64,000 nt of DNA, taken from assembly GCF_005889735.1 (NCBI RefSeq), contig NZ_VCKY01000010.1, forward strand, positions 25,641 through 89,640, in the 5' to 3' direction. How positions within the stretch are numbered: position 1 is the first letter of the stretch; each line of letters begins with the position of its first letter. The translations under genes and the position numbers were made by a program. Under the pieces are notes generated by a model that was given only the letters and a program-made list of their open reading frames with translations, searched no databases and was not told the DNA's origin. The DNA comes from Nonomuraea turkmeniaca. Lineage in GTDB: Bacteria; Actinomycetota; Actinomycetes; Streptosporangiales; Streptosporangiaceae. Positions 42,553 to 51,199 of the stretch are shown here, in pieces.

Positions 42553-43529
42553 TCAGGCTCGTGGCCGGTGCGCTGGTCGCCGCCGTCACCCTCGTGCTCC
42601 CGGCGATGCTGGACGACAGCGCGCTGGCCGTGTACATCCTGCTCGGCCTGGCCGCCATGGTCACCGTCGGGGTGTCACTGCTCATGGGCTACGCCGGCCA
42701 GGTGTCGCTGGGCCAGGGCGCCTTCTACGCCATCGGCGCCTACACCGCGGCGCTGCTCGCGCTGAGCGGCGTGCCGCCGCTGGCAGGGCTGATCGCCGCC
42801 CCGCTGGCGGCCGCACTGTTCGCGCTCGTGATCGGCATGCCGCTGCTGCGGCTGCGCGGGCACCACCTGGCGTTCGCGACGCTGGCCATGCAGCTCATCC
42901 TGCTCTCGCTCGCCGGGCAACTGGAGGTCACCGGCGGGGACATCGGCCTGCAGGCCATCCCGCAGTTCTCCGTCGGCGGGCTGGAGATCGGCAGCGCGGC
43001 CGCGTACGCGTACATGACCTGGGCGGGACTGGCCCTGGTGATGCTGGTGACCCACAACGTCATCACCTCCCGCCCCGGCCGCGCCCTCCGCGCCCTGGCC
43101 ACCAGCGAGACCGCCGCCGCATCATCCGGCATCCCGGTGGGACGCTACAAACTGGTCGTCTTCGCCTTGTCCGCGGCCTTCGCCGGTCTCGCCGGCGGCG
43201 TCTACTGCTTCTACACCGGGTACGTGGCGCCGGGGTCGTTCCCCGTGCTGATCTCGATCCAGTACATCGTGATGGCCGTGGTCGGCGGGCTGGGCACGAT
43301 CTGGGGAGCCGTGGTCGGGGCGGCCGCGATCACCCTGCTCGTGCAGGGCCTCGACCAGCTGGCCTACCTGCCGGGGATGCCGTCGTACGCACCGAGCGTG
43401 CTGTCGTACGCGGTGTACGCGCTCGTGTTGATCGTGGTCGTGCTGTTCCTCCCGAACGGCCTGCTGCCCGCCGTCGCCGACCGCCTGCCGTGGCGCAGGC
43501 GAAGCGCCCCTCCAGCGGAGATCCGCTGA
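42549..43529 (+). CDS. ABC transporter permease (LivM-like)
   Basis: 326 residues, about ten membrane helices. LLMGYAGQVSLGQGAFYAIG is the hallmark LivM segment, with RALRALATSETAAASSGIPV in the coupling loop and a C-terminal helix. The ATG at 42549 overlaps the LivH-like stop; the frame upstream is a shadow. Last gene of the operon. The 240 bases that follow are G+C-rich with a hairpin-forming GGCGGCGGC/GCCGCCGCC pair near 43600 that could end transcription. Confidence 0.92.
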   Translation: MIRLVAGALVAAVTLVLPAMLDDSALAVYILLGLAAMVTVGVSLLMGYAGQVSLGQGAFYAIGAYTAALLALSGVPPLAGLIAAPLAAALFALVIGMPLLRLRGHHLAFATLAMQLILLSLAGQLEVTGGDIGLQAIPQFSVGGLEIGSAAAYAYMTWAGLALVMLVTHNVITSRPGRALRALATSETAAASSGIPVGRYKLVVFALSAAFAGLAGGVYCFYTGYVAPGSFPVLISIQYIVMAVVGGLGTIWGAVVGAAAITLLVQGLDQLAYLPGMPSYAPSVLSYAVYALVLIVVVLFLPNGLLPAVADRLPWRRRSAPPAEIR

Positions 43530-43773
43530 TACCTGCCGGGGGCGGCCCGGGCGTGGCGACCGTACCGAGCTTCGGCTGGAATCCCGCCGGTGCCTGGCGG
43601 CGGCGCGGTCTCCGCCGACGCCGCCGCCGCCGATCCCCGGCAAGGTGCTGGTACCCATCTCCGCAGCACATCCCCGGATACCTGCTGCCCGTCGCAGAGG
43701 TATCCGCGCGGCGTCGCCGCGACTGATCATCACTCGACGAAGACCCAAGACGCGTCGGTGTCCGACGAACGCC

Positions 43774-44463
43774 CTACAACGACGTCACTTTTTGGTTGAG
43801 CTCGGCGAGCGTGATGAGCCCGTCGTCGAGCGCGCGGCCGACGAGCTCGCTCTTGGAACGGGCGGCCCGTCCCACGTTGGCGTACTTGACCCGCACCCGC
43901 GCGATATAGGTGTCAACGGTCTTGGCGGTGATGTTCAGCTTCGCGGCGACGAGCTCCTTGGACGAGGACACGAACCACGCCCGCAGCACCTCGGTTTCAC
44001 GCTGGGACAGGCGCGGCCGGCCGGGATCGTCGTCGGCGACGAGCGCCCCGGACAGCGACGGCGCGGTGTACGGCTCACCCCGCGCGGCCGCCCGGATGGC
44101 AGGCACCAGGTGCTCGGGCCCCTCACGCTTGGTCAGGTAGGCGAGCGCGCCGAGATCGACACATTTGATCGCGGTCGCATCGTCGATGTGCTGGGAATAC
44201 ACGACCACGCGGCGGCCGTAGTCGACCAGCCTGCGAAGCTCGCCGAAGTCCGGCCTGCGCGGCACCAGCTCCAAATCGAAGATCACTACGTCGGCGGCGG
44301 CGCCGGGCCCGGTCCAGACATCGGCGAGCCGGTCCCCCGCGTCGATGAGATCGATCGGCGGCACGGCCTCGGAGCACCAGGAGCGCACACCGGCGGTGAT
44401 GGCCACGTGATCATCCACGATCACCGCCGTGATCAGCTCGTCCGCTGCGGAATCGGCTGCCAT
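43774..44463 (-). CDS. NarL/LuxR-type response regulator
   Basis: 229 residues. The receiver domain has the acidic pair VIVDDH, phospho-acceptor Asp in VVIFDLEL, a Ser in VVVYSQH and the conserved Lys in AYLTKREG. A LuxR helix-turn-helix follows (LSQRETEVLRAWFVSSSKEL, ITAKTVDTYIARVRVKY). The ATG at 44461-44463 lies inside the end of the upstream sensor gene, which overlaps it by 31 bases. It probably receives phosphate from the kinase at 45547. Confidence 0.9.
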   Translation of the reverse strand: MAADSAADELITAVIVDDHVAITAGVRSWCSEAVPPIDLIDAGDRLADVWTGPGAAADVVIFDLELVPRRPDFGELRRLVDYGRRVVVYSQHIDDATAIKCVDLGALAYLTKREGPEHLVPAIRAAARGEPYTAPSLSGALVADDDPGRPRLSQRETEVLRAWFVSSSKELVAAKLNITAKTVDTYIARVRVKYANVGRAARSKSELVGRALDDGLITLAELNQKVTSL

Positions 44464-45554
44464 TGAGCCTCCATCCAGACCGTGTCGTCGTTGTTCAAGG
44501 CCTCGACCCGTACGCCGGGTGTCGCGGGGCTCGGCACGTCGACCTCGCCGCAGTCCGCGACCACGCTGACCGACACCAGGTCCGCACCGCCCACGACGGT
44601 GACCCGCGCCCGGGAGGCGGCGGTGGCGAGCACGATGAGCACCGCCTCGGTCAGATCGCGCCGAACGGCCACGGGCGGCGTGGGCCACTGGCCGCGTGCG
44701 TCGAGTTCCACCACGACGCCCTTGCGGTCCGCCACGTCGATGCAGTGCCGCAGCTCGTGCAGCAGAGGATCGGCGACAGTGTCGGCCTCGGCGAACAGCC
44801 TCCGCATCCGGGCCGCCTCGATCGCGCACCGCCGCTGGACCACCGAGTTCTCGGGGCGGAGCGAGCCGTCGGCGAGCCCCTCCAGCAGCGGCACCGTCGT
44901 CACCGACAACTCGGCGAACCGCTGCCGCCTGCGACGGTGGGACTCCGCGGCGACGGCCTCGGCGACGCGTACCCGCTCGATCTCCTCGCGGGAGGCGGCC
45001 GCCGCCGCGCTGAGGCCGCGCAGGACGGTCGCCACGACGGCCACGCAGAGAGGGAAGCCGATCACGCTCACCGAGCCGGTGGCGAACCGGGCCAGGTCCC
45101 CCCGGCTGGGCTCATCGAGCAGGACCAGGTGGAGCAGAGCAGTGAGGTCGTGGGCCAGCAGGAACAACACCGCGGACCGCAGCGGACGATCGAGCAGCAC
45201 GACGAGACCCGCCCAGTTGGCGGCGCCGAAAATCCAGTCCACGCCGGTCGAGGTGCGCCCGTCCGGCAGGGTCACATACGACAATGCGGACGCGGCGAGC
45301 ACGACGGCGATGGCAGGCCCACGCAGCCGGCCCCACGAACGCCCGCGGACGAGCAGCGCGGCCTCGCCGGCGAGCACGGCTCCCAGCGCCGCGAAGGCGG
45401 CCAGCTGGGTGAGCGGTGACTCATGGACGTCCAGGTAGCGCAGCAGGTTGGACAGTCCAAGCCCGAACACGGTGGCCGCGGCGACGAGCAGCGTCGCGAT
45501 CCGCAGGCCGTGCCGTAGCTGCGCTCGCGTCACCTCTTCGTTGACGTCACTCAT
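44433..45554 (-). CDS. Sensor-like membrane protein with degenerate ATPase domain
   Basis: 373 residues from the ATG at 45552-45554 (three more codons are possible). Six or so membrane helices occupy residues 15-165, then a long helix (SREEIERVRVAEAVAAESHR) and a C-terminal domain of about 100 residues in the place of a HATPase_c domain. The expected N-box and G-boxes are not recognisable (TEAVLIVLATAASR, VVADCGEVDVPSP), and no histidine phospho-site is clear. I read it as a pseudokinase or accessory sensor working with the true kinase just upstream, which overlaps it by 8 bases. Confidence 0.65.
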   Translation of the reverse strand: MSDVNEEVTRAQLRHGLRIATLLVAAATVFGLGLSNLLRYLDVHESPLTQLAAFAALGAVLAGEAALLVRGRSWGRLRGPAIAVVLAASALSYVTLPDGRTSTGVDWIFGAANWAGLVVLLDRPLRSAVLFLLAHDLTALLHLVLLDEPSRGDLARFATGSVSVIGFPLCVAVVATVLRGLSAAAAASREEIERVRVAEAVAAESHRRRRQRFAELSVTTVPLLEGLADGSLRPENSVVQRRCAIEAARMRRLFAEADTVADPLLHELRHCIDVADRKGVVVELDARGQWPTPPVAVRRDLTEAVLIVLATAASRARVTVVGGADLVSVSVVADCGEVDVPSPATPGVRVEALNNDDTVWMEAQWQPIPQRTS

Positions 45555-46674
45555 GGCCGGCACGCCATTCCAGCCGCACCAGGGTGCCCTCGCCCTCGGT
45601 GGAGGTGATCGTGGCCGTGCCGCCGACGCGTTTCATCCTGCCGTGCACGGACTCGCGTAAGCCGCGCCGGGTATCCGGTACGTCCGCCGGCGAGAACCCC
45701 TTTCCCTGATCGGCGATGTCGAGCCGCAGCGTCCGCGCGTCCCCGTGCAGCCGGACGGTCGCCCGGGTCGTGCCCGCGTGGCGGCGTACGTTGGTCAGGG
45801 CCTCCCCCGCCGCGTCCGCGATCGCCCTGGCGACGCCGAACGGAAGCCGCAGCTGCGCGGGGGCGTCGAACTCCACGGTCAGCTGCGCTGCGTCAAGGTC
45901 GGCGCGTAACAGGTCGACGAGGTCGGCGTGCCCCGATGCCCGCACGCGGTCGGAGCGCAGCCTGTCCAGATCGCGGCGCGCCTGCGGCGCCAGCCAGTCC
46001 GCGTCCGAACGCACCTGCCCGACGCCGACCATCAGCAGCGTCGTCGCCGCCGTGTCGTGCAACGAGTTGGCGAGCTCGCGTTCGTCGGCGCGGACGGCCG
46101 CGGCCACCAGTGACTCGCCGCGCGCCCGCGCGGCCTCGGCCGCCATGCGATCGGCCCGTTCCGCGGCGCGATGGACAAGCACCCAAGCCACTCTGGACAG
46201 CCCCGCCGCCGGAATCGCCCACACCGTCCCGCTGATCAGGGTCGCGTCCACTTCCGCCGCTCCCGCCGCGGTGAGGATGCCCACTGCCCCGCCTCCGGCC
46301 GCCAGCGCCGCCGCGCCGCCCGCCAGCGGCGAAGTGTGCCACTGGCACGTCACGCAGGCGAAGGTGACCAGAAGCCGCAGCCAGCCGGTGTTCCTGTCCT
46401 CGACGGCGCCGGTCCAGAAGACGCTCGCGAACAACCCCAGCAGGACGACCACGTCGAGGGCGACCGGCCCGCTTCCCCGCCCCGCGCGCAGCCACCACGC
46501 GTATCCGCAGGTCCAGGCGGCCGCGGCGCCGACCACGAACGCGGTGGCCGCCAGGTGCTCGGGAGGGGCGCGGAACAGGGCGATCGCGCAGATCGGCACC
46601 AGCGTCGCCAGGCGCACGGCGGCGGCGTACCGGCGACCGAAGCGAACGAGCAGCCTCCCCGCTTCCCCCGCCAC
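45547..46674 (-). CDS. NarL-type sensor histidine kinase
   Basis: 375 residues, GTG start. About five membrane helices lie in residues 20-175, then a dimerisation helix with ERELANSLHDTAATTLLMVG (the phospho-His in the HDTA context of HisKA_3). A HATPase_c domain follows with N-box EALTNVRRHAG, G1 LDIADQGKGF and G2 RRGLRESVHGRM. It should autophosphorylate in response to an unknown membrane signal and pass phosphate to the regulator at 43774. First gene of the three-gene operon. Confidence 0.9.
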   Translation of the reverse strand: MAGEAGRLLVRFGRRYAAAVRLATLVPICAIALFRAPPEHLAATAFVVGAAAAWTCGYAWWLRAGRGSGPVALDVVVLLGLFASVFWTGAVEDRNTGWLRLLVTFACVTCQWHTSPLAGGAAALAAGGGAVGILTAAGAAEVDATLISGTVWAIPAAGLSRVAWVLVHRAAERADRMAAEAARARGESLVAAAVRADERELANSLHDTAATTLLMVGVGQVRSDADWLAPQARRDLDRLRSDRVRASGHADLVDLLRADLDAAQLTVEFDAPAQLRLPFGVARAIADAAGEALTNVRRHAGTTRATVRLHGDARTLRLDIADQGKGFSPADVPDTRRGLRESVHGRMKRVGGTATITSTEGEGTLVRLEWRAGHE

Positions 46675-47369
46675 CCATCACCTCACAACTCGCACACTCG
46701 TTGTGACGCAGCTTAACGAAAGCGGAGCTGCTGTGTTGGAGTGTCGTGCGGGACACCGGCGACTCACCGCCTTCGGATCCACTGCGCGGCGACCTTGGCA
46801 TGTGCGGGCCGCGAGCCGGGAATCGAAGTCCCTATCACCGCGACTCACCGCGGCGAAGATTTTGAATTCAACTTCGACAACGCCAATGTCATCGCGATTG
46901 ATCCGCGGACGAGATACTCTCCGGCTACAATCCCGGAGCGAACGCCTTTGACCGGCCGATCATCCAGGCCACGCCAGATCGCTGTGAGCCGCAGCCCATC
47001 TGTCCTGATTGCGGGAGGGAACCGGGGTGTATACGGCAGCGTCGGCGGCTGCGGCGCAGGTATCCCCGAACGGGGACGTAGTTCGCTGCAACTACTGGTC
47101 CGGCACCTGGTCGGAAACGCAGGACGGATCTGGTCGCGTGGCCCTCCAGCAGTATCTCTGACAATGTCCCCGACATGCCCTGCGCCCGCACAGTTCAGGA
47201 TGGACGCCGGTGCCGGGACTCGAAGAGACGCACTGCCCGGTTGAATGGCCTCATACTTCCTGGCCAGTTCGCCGACTTCGTTTCGAGGGCACAAACAACC
47301 TAAGTGCCCGCCGCACTGCTGAAGAACGCTACAGTACCCACCAACCCTATCGAGCAGCGGAGTACCAAC
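46675..47369. other. Long intergenic region upstream of lsr2
   Basis: 695 bases without a convincing gene. One short candidate has a good ribosome-binding site: GTG at 47027 after GGGAGGGAACCGG, 44 codons to 47161, peptide ending YWSGTWSETQDGSGRVALQQ and YL; it may be a fragment of a secreted protein. The rest holds the sensor-kinase promoter on the left and the lsr2 promoter on the right, and is less G+C-rich than its surroundings. Confidence 0.35.
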
Positions 47370-47711
47370 ATGGCAAAGCAGATCGTTGAGTCCTTTATCG
47401 ACGACATCGACGGCACCGAGGCAGAGAGGACGACGACGTTCGCTCTGGACGGCACGAGCTACGAGATCGACCTGTCGGGCCAGAACCGGGAGAAGCTTGA
47501 GAAGGCTCTCGCGCCCTTCATCAATGCGGGCCGGCCGGTGCGGTCCGAGCGGGGTGCCCGTGGCCGGCGCGCAGCTGGTGGCACCAGCCGGACGATGACG
47601 CGCGAGCAGTCCGCCAAGATCCGGCAGTGGGCCAAGTCCCAGGGCCTCCCGGTCAGCGAGCGTGGCCGCATCGCCTCCACCGTGGTCGAGAAGTACGAGG
47701 CCGCGCACTAG
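47370..47711 (+). CDS. lsr2: Lsr2 nucleoid-associated protein
   Basis: 113 residues. The N-terminal dimerisation domain opens MAKQIVESFIDDIDGTEAER and TTTFALDG, and the C-terminal DNA-binding domain ends with IRQWAKSQGLPVSERGRIAS and VVEKYEAAH, where the AT-hook-like RGR inserts into the minor groove of AT-rich DNA. Lsr2 silences horizontally acquired genes and organises the chromosome. The ATG at 47370 follows GCGGAG; the upstream frame is a shadow. Monocistronic, closed by a terminator. The QGLPVSERGRI version is typical of actinomycetes with more than one copy, so this could be a secondary paralogue; that is a guess. Confidence 0.95.
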   Translation: MAKQIVESFIDDIDGTEAERTTTFALDGTSYEIDLSGQNREKLEKALAPFINAGRPVRSERGARGRRAAGGTSRTMTREQSAKIRQWAKSQGLPVSERGRIASTVVEKYEAAH

Positions 47712-47732
47712 CAACCAGAGAGATCATTTAGA

Positions 47733-47764
47733 GCCCGCGCTGGAGATGGCGCGGGCCTTCTTTT
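47733..47764 (+). terminator. Rho-independent terminator of lsr2
   Basis: GCCCGCGC and GCGCGGGC form an 8-bp stem around an 8-base loop, followed by CTTCTTTT. Confidence 0.85.
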
Positions 47765-48026
47765 GCACGCATCCAACCGGACCGACTGTCCGGGGCCGGC
47801 GGGATCCCGCGATCGGATAACTGTCGCAGGTCGCGCTCGTTCCGCCGTCGGCTGGTGCGGGCTCCGCGCCGCCCCCGGCAGGCGCCGACTCAGCCAGGTC
47901 ACCCGCGAAAACCGTTCGATCATGTTGATGAGCAGCAGTTACGCTGGCCGGCGTCTCGCATCACTTCTCGCTCGTTCGGGTGCTCCTACCGGAACCAGCG
48001 ACCGAACAAAGCTTGGAGGCGCGGCT

Positions 48027-48464
48027 GTGGCGATGCCCAAGAAGGGCTCACGGCTCATCACCGTCGACGGCACCGTCTTCCGCTGGCGGGTCAGCCACAG
48101 GCCGGCCAACCGCCAACGCGACGGCTGGGTCCCTCTCACCTTCGCCGTCGAGCGAGCCGAGGAGCCGGCAGGCGTTCTTGTGGTGTCACTCCCCTGCGCC
48201 CGGCCGGACAACTGGTCAGGACAGCGAACGATCACGGTCCGTCCCGTCCTGGTCGCCGGATGCGTCCGGCGGGCCATCGAACAAGGATGGAACTCCGGGG
48301 AACGGGGCTCGGCCTCCACCCTCACCGTTACCGAGGACGAACTGACCGTGCTCCTGGGCGAACCGCCTCGGTACCTGATCCCCTTCCTCTGGGGCATGAT
48401 CCCGGAAGGTGGCGGCATCAAAGACCTCCCTCGAGCCACTCAGATCTGGAGTCGGGACCCATAG
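48027..48464 (+). CDS. Conserved actinobacterial protein, function unknown
   Basis: 145 residues from the GTG at 48027 (GGAGG eight bases upstream; ATG at 48033 is the alternative). Soluble beta-rich protein: SRLITVDGTVFRWRVSHRP, GWVPLTFAVERAEEPAGVLV, then a helical middle (RPVLVAGCVRRAIEQGW) and a charged end. I recall similar short proteins scattered in actinomycete genomes but no assigned function. A decayed copy of this gene and its upstream region lies at about 52862-53240, so the pair brackets the MoxR/vWA module. The 47765-48026 leader is part of that duplicated segment. Confidence 0.7.
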   Translation: MAMPKKGSRLITVDGTVFRWRVSHRPANRQRDGWVPLTFAVERAEEPAGVLVVSLPCARPDNWSGQRTITVRPVLVAGCVRRAIEQGWNSGERGSASTLTVTEDELTVLLGEPPRYLIPFLWGMIPEGGGIKDLPRATQIWSRDP

Positions 48465-48495
48465 CCGCTGTCGTAAGGCGTCGCCGCTGGGGTGA

Positions 48496-49737
48496 TCAGC
48501 CGATGTCGATCACCCGCGCCCATTCGGGCGGCGCGTCCGGCACGTAGTCGGGATCGTCCTCGTCCCACGATCGGGCCGCCCTCCTCCGCGGAAACAGCCC
48601 CACCACCGTCCGGCATGGTGGCCGCGCGGCCGGCCAGGGGGTCTGCCCGTCGGTCAGGATCACGATGACGTCCGGCCCCGGCCTTGCGCGCAGCGCCTTG
48701 GCGAAGCCCGTACGCAGATCCGTCCCGCCCCCGCCCACCAGCGTGATTCCCTCGGCCCGGCACAGCGGTTGCACGGCCTGGGCCGCCGCATCGCACGACA
48801 CCACGCTGACCAGGTCGTGCCGGCCGCCCACGTCGCGGACGATCGCGGCGACCTCGAGCAGCGCGCTACCCAGTTCGGCGTCGCTGACCGACCCGGACGT
48901 GTCGATGACCACCGAGACCCGAGGCGGCCTGCGCCGCAGGCTCGGCAGGATGACGCCGGGCAGGCCGGCGGAGCGCCGCGACGGCCGGCCGTAGGTGTAG
49001 TCCTCACCCGCACCCGGGCCGGACGCCGCCGAGCGGACCGCCGCGCCGAGCAGTTCCCGCCACGGTTGTGGCGGATGTAACGCCTCCTCCGCCCACCGCC
49101 GCCACCCCTTCGGGACGTCCCCCGGGCGGGCGGTGATGCCCTGCGCCACCCGGAACCGGACCGCGTCTCGTTCCTGCGCGCTGAGCCCGTTCGCGCCCTC
49201 GGGTCCGAGGTCCCACTCCCGATCCAGCCCGTCGGCGCCGCTGCCGCAGTCCAGCCAGACCAGCCCCTGCGTGTACGGCCCGAGCCGGAACTGACGCAGG
49301 TAGTCCTCCATGAGCTCCCCCTCGGGCAGCCAAAGCATCCCCGGTTCGACGGCGCCCTGGGGTCGGATCAGCCCGTCCCCGTACACGTCGTCGTTGATCT
49401 CGAAGTCCGCCGCGATGTTCATCCGCAGCCGGTCACCCGGCCCGGTCAGTCCCCGCTCCGACGCGACCCGGTCGCTCCGACCGTGATGGTCGCGCAGCAG
49501 GTGGGAGACCTCGTGCACCCACGCCCCTGCCAGCTCCTCCACGGGGGTCTGGGCGACGAACGCCGGCGAGACGTAGCACCGCCAGTGCCGGTCCACGGCC
49601 ATCGTGGGCACGAGCCGCGACTCCACCGTGTGCAGCGCGAACAGCGCCGTCGCCAGGTAGGGCCGGACCCGGGCGGCGTGCAGCCGGGCGGCGAAGAGCT
49701 TCTCGAGGTCCAGTGTCCCCGCTGCGCCGGGCGTCAT
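48496..49737 (-). CDS. vWA-like protein with metallopeptidase motif (DUF2201 type)
   Basis: 413 residues. The N-terminal half carries HEVSH (75-79) in GAWVHEVSHLLRDHHGRSD, an HExxH zinc-peptidase-like motif with further acidic residues (ADFEINDDVYGDG). The C-terminal half is a vWA-like domain with VVIDTSGSVSD and VGGGGTDLRTGF. This is the architecture of the 'VWA-like, putative metallopeptidase' (DUF2201) family that accompanies MoxR ATPases. The ATG overlaps the MoxR stop as ATGA. It could be the protease effector of the module or only use the metal site structurally. Confidence 0.88.
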   Translation of the reverse strand: MTPGAAGTLDLEKLFAARLHAARVRPYLATALFALHTVESRLVPTMAVDRHWRCYVSPAFVAQTPVEELAGAWVHEVSHLLRDHHGRSDRVASERGLTGPGDRLRMNIAADFEINDDVYGDGLIRPQGAVEPGMLWLPEGELMEDYLRQFRLGPYTQGLVWLDCGSGADGLDREWDLGPEGANGLSAQERDAVRFRVAQGITARPGDVPKGWRRWAEEALHPPQPWRELLGAAVRSAASGPGAGEDYTYGRPSRRSAGLPGVILPSLRRRPPRVSVVIDTSGSVSDAELGSALLEVAAIVRDVGGRHDLVSVVSCDAAAQAVQPLCRAEGITLVGGGGTDLRTGFAKALRARPGPDVIVILTDGQTPWPAARPPCRTVVGLFPRRRAARSWDEDDPDYVPDAPPEWARVIDIG

Positions 49738-50993
49738 CGGCCCGTCCCCGCGACGGCCGCGACCCGCGCCGCGGCCTCGTCGGCCTGACTGCTCAAGGAC
49801 ACCGCCCCGGCGAGTTGCTCGATCGCCGCCGGGACGTCCCAATCGGCCCGGCGCAGCGCGGCGAGCGTGGACGCGGGCACGACCACCAGGTCCGGGGCTC
49901 CGGTCTCCAACGCCCGCGCCAGCAGTGTCCACGCCGCGTCCCAGCGTGGCTTCTCCGGCCGCCTCCGGACCGCCTCGACCACGCTGTCGAGCGCGGCCTG
50001 GCGCAGGTCGCCCCGCTCGGGCAGGTCGGCCGCCGCCGGGTCGGCCAGCAGCGCCTCAGGGTCCGGGAGGTCCATCCGATCCATGGCGGCCAGCAGCTCC
50101 AGCCCTGGACCGTCCCCTACCGTGCCCCGGACCAGCATGGACAGCACGTCCCTGGACGCGTTCGCGGCGGTGGCGAAGGCGGTCAGGCACAGCGCCATCT
50201 CCCAGCTGCGGGGTGAGGGCCATGGACCGCCCCGCTGAGCTTCGTTGCTCGGCAGCCGATGCACCAGGGCGGGGCGGGCCGCGAGGAGGTGGCACACCGC
50301 ACGTCGGGCGAACGTCACGGCCTCTGACAGTCGATCCGGGTCGAGCCGCGGCAGCGACGCCCGCGGCCAGGTCCCGCCGAGGCCGCGCACCACGACCTCG
50401 TGGTCATGCCTCCACTGGAGATGGACGAACCGGTTCGCCAGAGGCGGACTCAGCTCCCAGCCGTCGGCCGCGGAGGATCGCGGATTGGCGGCCGCCACGA
50501 TCCGGACGCCGGCCGGTAGCCGCAGGGCGCCGACGCGCCGCTCCAGCACGAGGCGGAGCAGAGCGGCCTGGACGGCCGGCGGCGCCGTGGACAGCTCGTC
50601 CAGAAAGAGCAGCCCCCGGCCGGCACTGGCCAGGCGCACGGCCCAGTCCGGCGGAGCCATCGGGACACCCTGCACCGCGGGGTCGTCACCGACCACCGGC
50701 AGGCCGGAGAAGTCGGACGGCTCGTGCACGCTGGCGATCACCGTGGTCAGCGGCAGGTCCAGGGCTGCGGCGAGTTGCTTCAGAGCCGCGGTCTTGCCGA
50801 TCCCCGGCTCTCCCCACAGCAGCACCGGCAGGTCGGCCGCCACAGCCAGGGTCAGGGCCTCCAACTGCATGTCGACGCGGGGCTCCGTGGCGGTGTCGTG
50901 GAGCAGGGCAAGCAGGTCGGCGGCGATGTCGAGCCGGGATTCGTGAGCAGGACCGGAGGACGCGCCGACGGTGACGGACGAAGATGCGGGCAT
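49734..50993 (-). CDS. MoxR-type AAA+ ATPase (second module)
   Basis: 419 residues. Walker A GEPGIGKT (61-68), canonical Walker B GLLFLDELSTAPPAVQ, sensor-1 VRIVAAANPRS and arginine-finger region SPPLANRFVHLQW. It is distinct from the first-module ATPase, whose Walker B is altered. The ATG at 50993 follows AAAGGTGATC. Translation is coupled to the vWA-like gene. It should remodel client proteins together with that partner. Confidence 0.92.
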   Translation of the reverse strand: MPASSSVTVGASSGPAHESRLDIAADLLALLHDTATEPRVDMQLEALTLAVAADLPVLLWGEPGIGKTAALKQLAAALDLPLTTVIASVHEPSDFSGLPVVGDDPAVQGVPMAPPDWAVRLASAGRGLLFLDELSTAPPAVQAALLRLVLERRVGALRLPAGVRIVAAANPRSSAADGWELSPPLANRFVHLQWRHDHEVVVRGLGGTWPRASLPRLDPDRLSEAVTFARRAVCHLLAARPALVHRLPSNEAQRGGPWPSPRSWEMALCLTAFATAANASRDVLSMLVRGTVGDGPGLELLAAMDRMDLPDPEALLADPAAADLPERGDLRQAALDSVVEAVRRRPEKPRWDAAWTLLARALETGAPDLVVVPASTLAALRRADWDVPAAIEQLAGAVSLSSQADEAAARVAAVAGTGR

Positions 50994-51040
50994 ATTGGAT
51001 CACCTTTGAGGTCTGGTCGGGCCAGGACAGGAAGCGATGG

Positions 51041-51199
51041 GGACAATTGCGATGAAGGTGAGGCCGCGGCGTCAGTGGCAGGACAGTTGCGAGGAGAGTG
51101 AGACCGCGTCGTCAGCGGCAGGACGGCTGCGAGGAGAGTGAGACCGCGGCGTCAGTCGCGGGACAGCTGCGAGGAGGATGAGGCCCGCGGCGTCAGCGG
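51041..51199. repeat. 40-bp tandem repeat array between operon genes
   Basis: Three complete 40-bp units (51062-51101, 51102-51141, 51142-51181) with partial units on both sides (51041-51061 and 51182-51199). Each ends in GCGAGGAGAGTGA or a close variant and contains CGTCAGYSGCRGGACRGYTGC. The array fills the gap between the 51193 gene and the MoxR gene and runs into the last codons of the former. Confidence 0.9.

Noticed and set aside
47200..47260. tRNA-like T-arm (minus-strand TTCGAGTCCCGGC)
   Set aside because: The T-stem does not pair, and no acceptor, D-arm or anticodon arm could be found around it.
46845..47714. 289-codon minus-strand frame over lsr2
   Set aside because: It is antisense to a clear Lsr2 gene and the rest lacks recognisable sequence.
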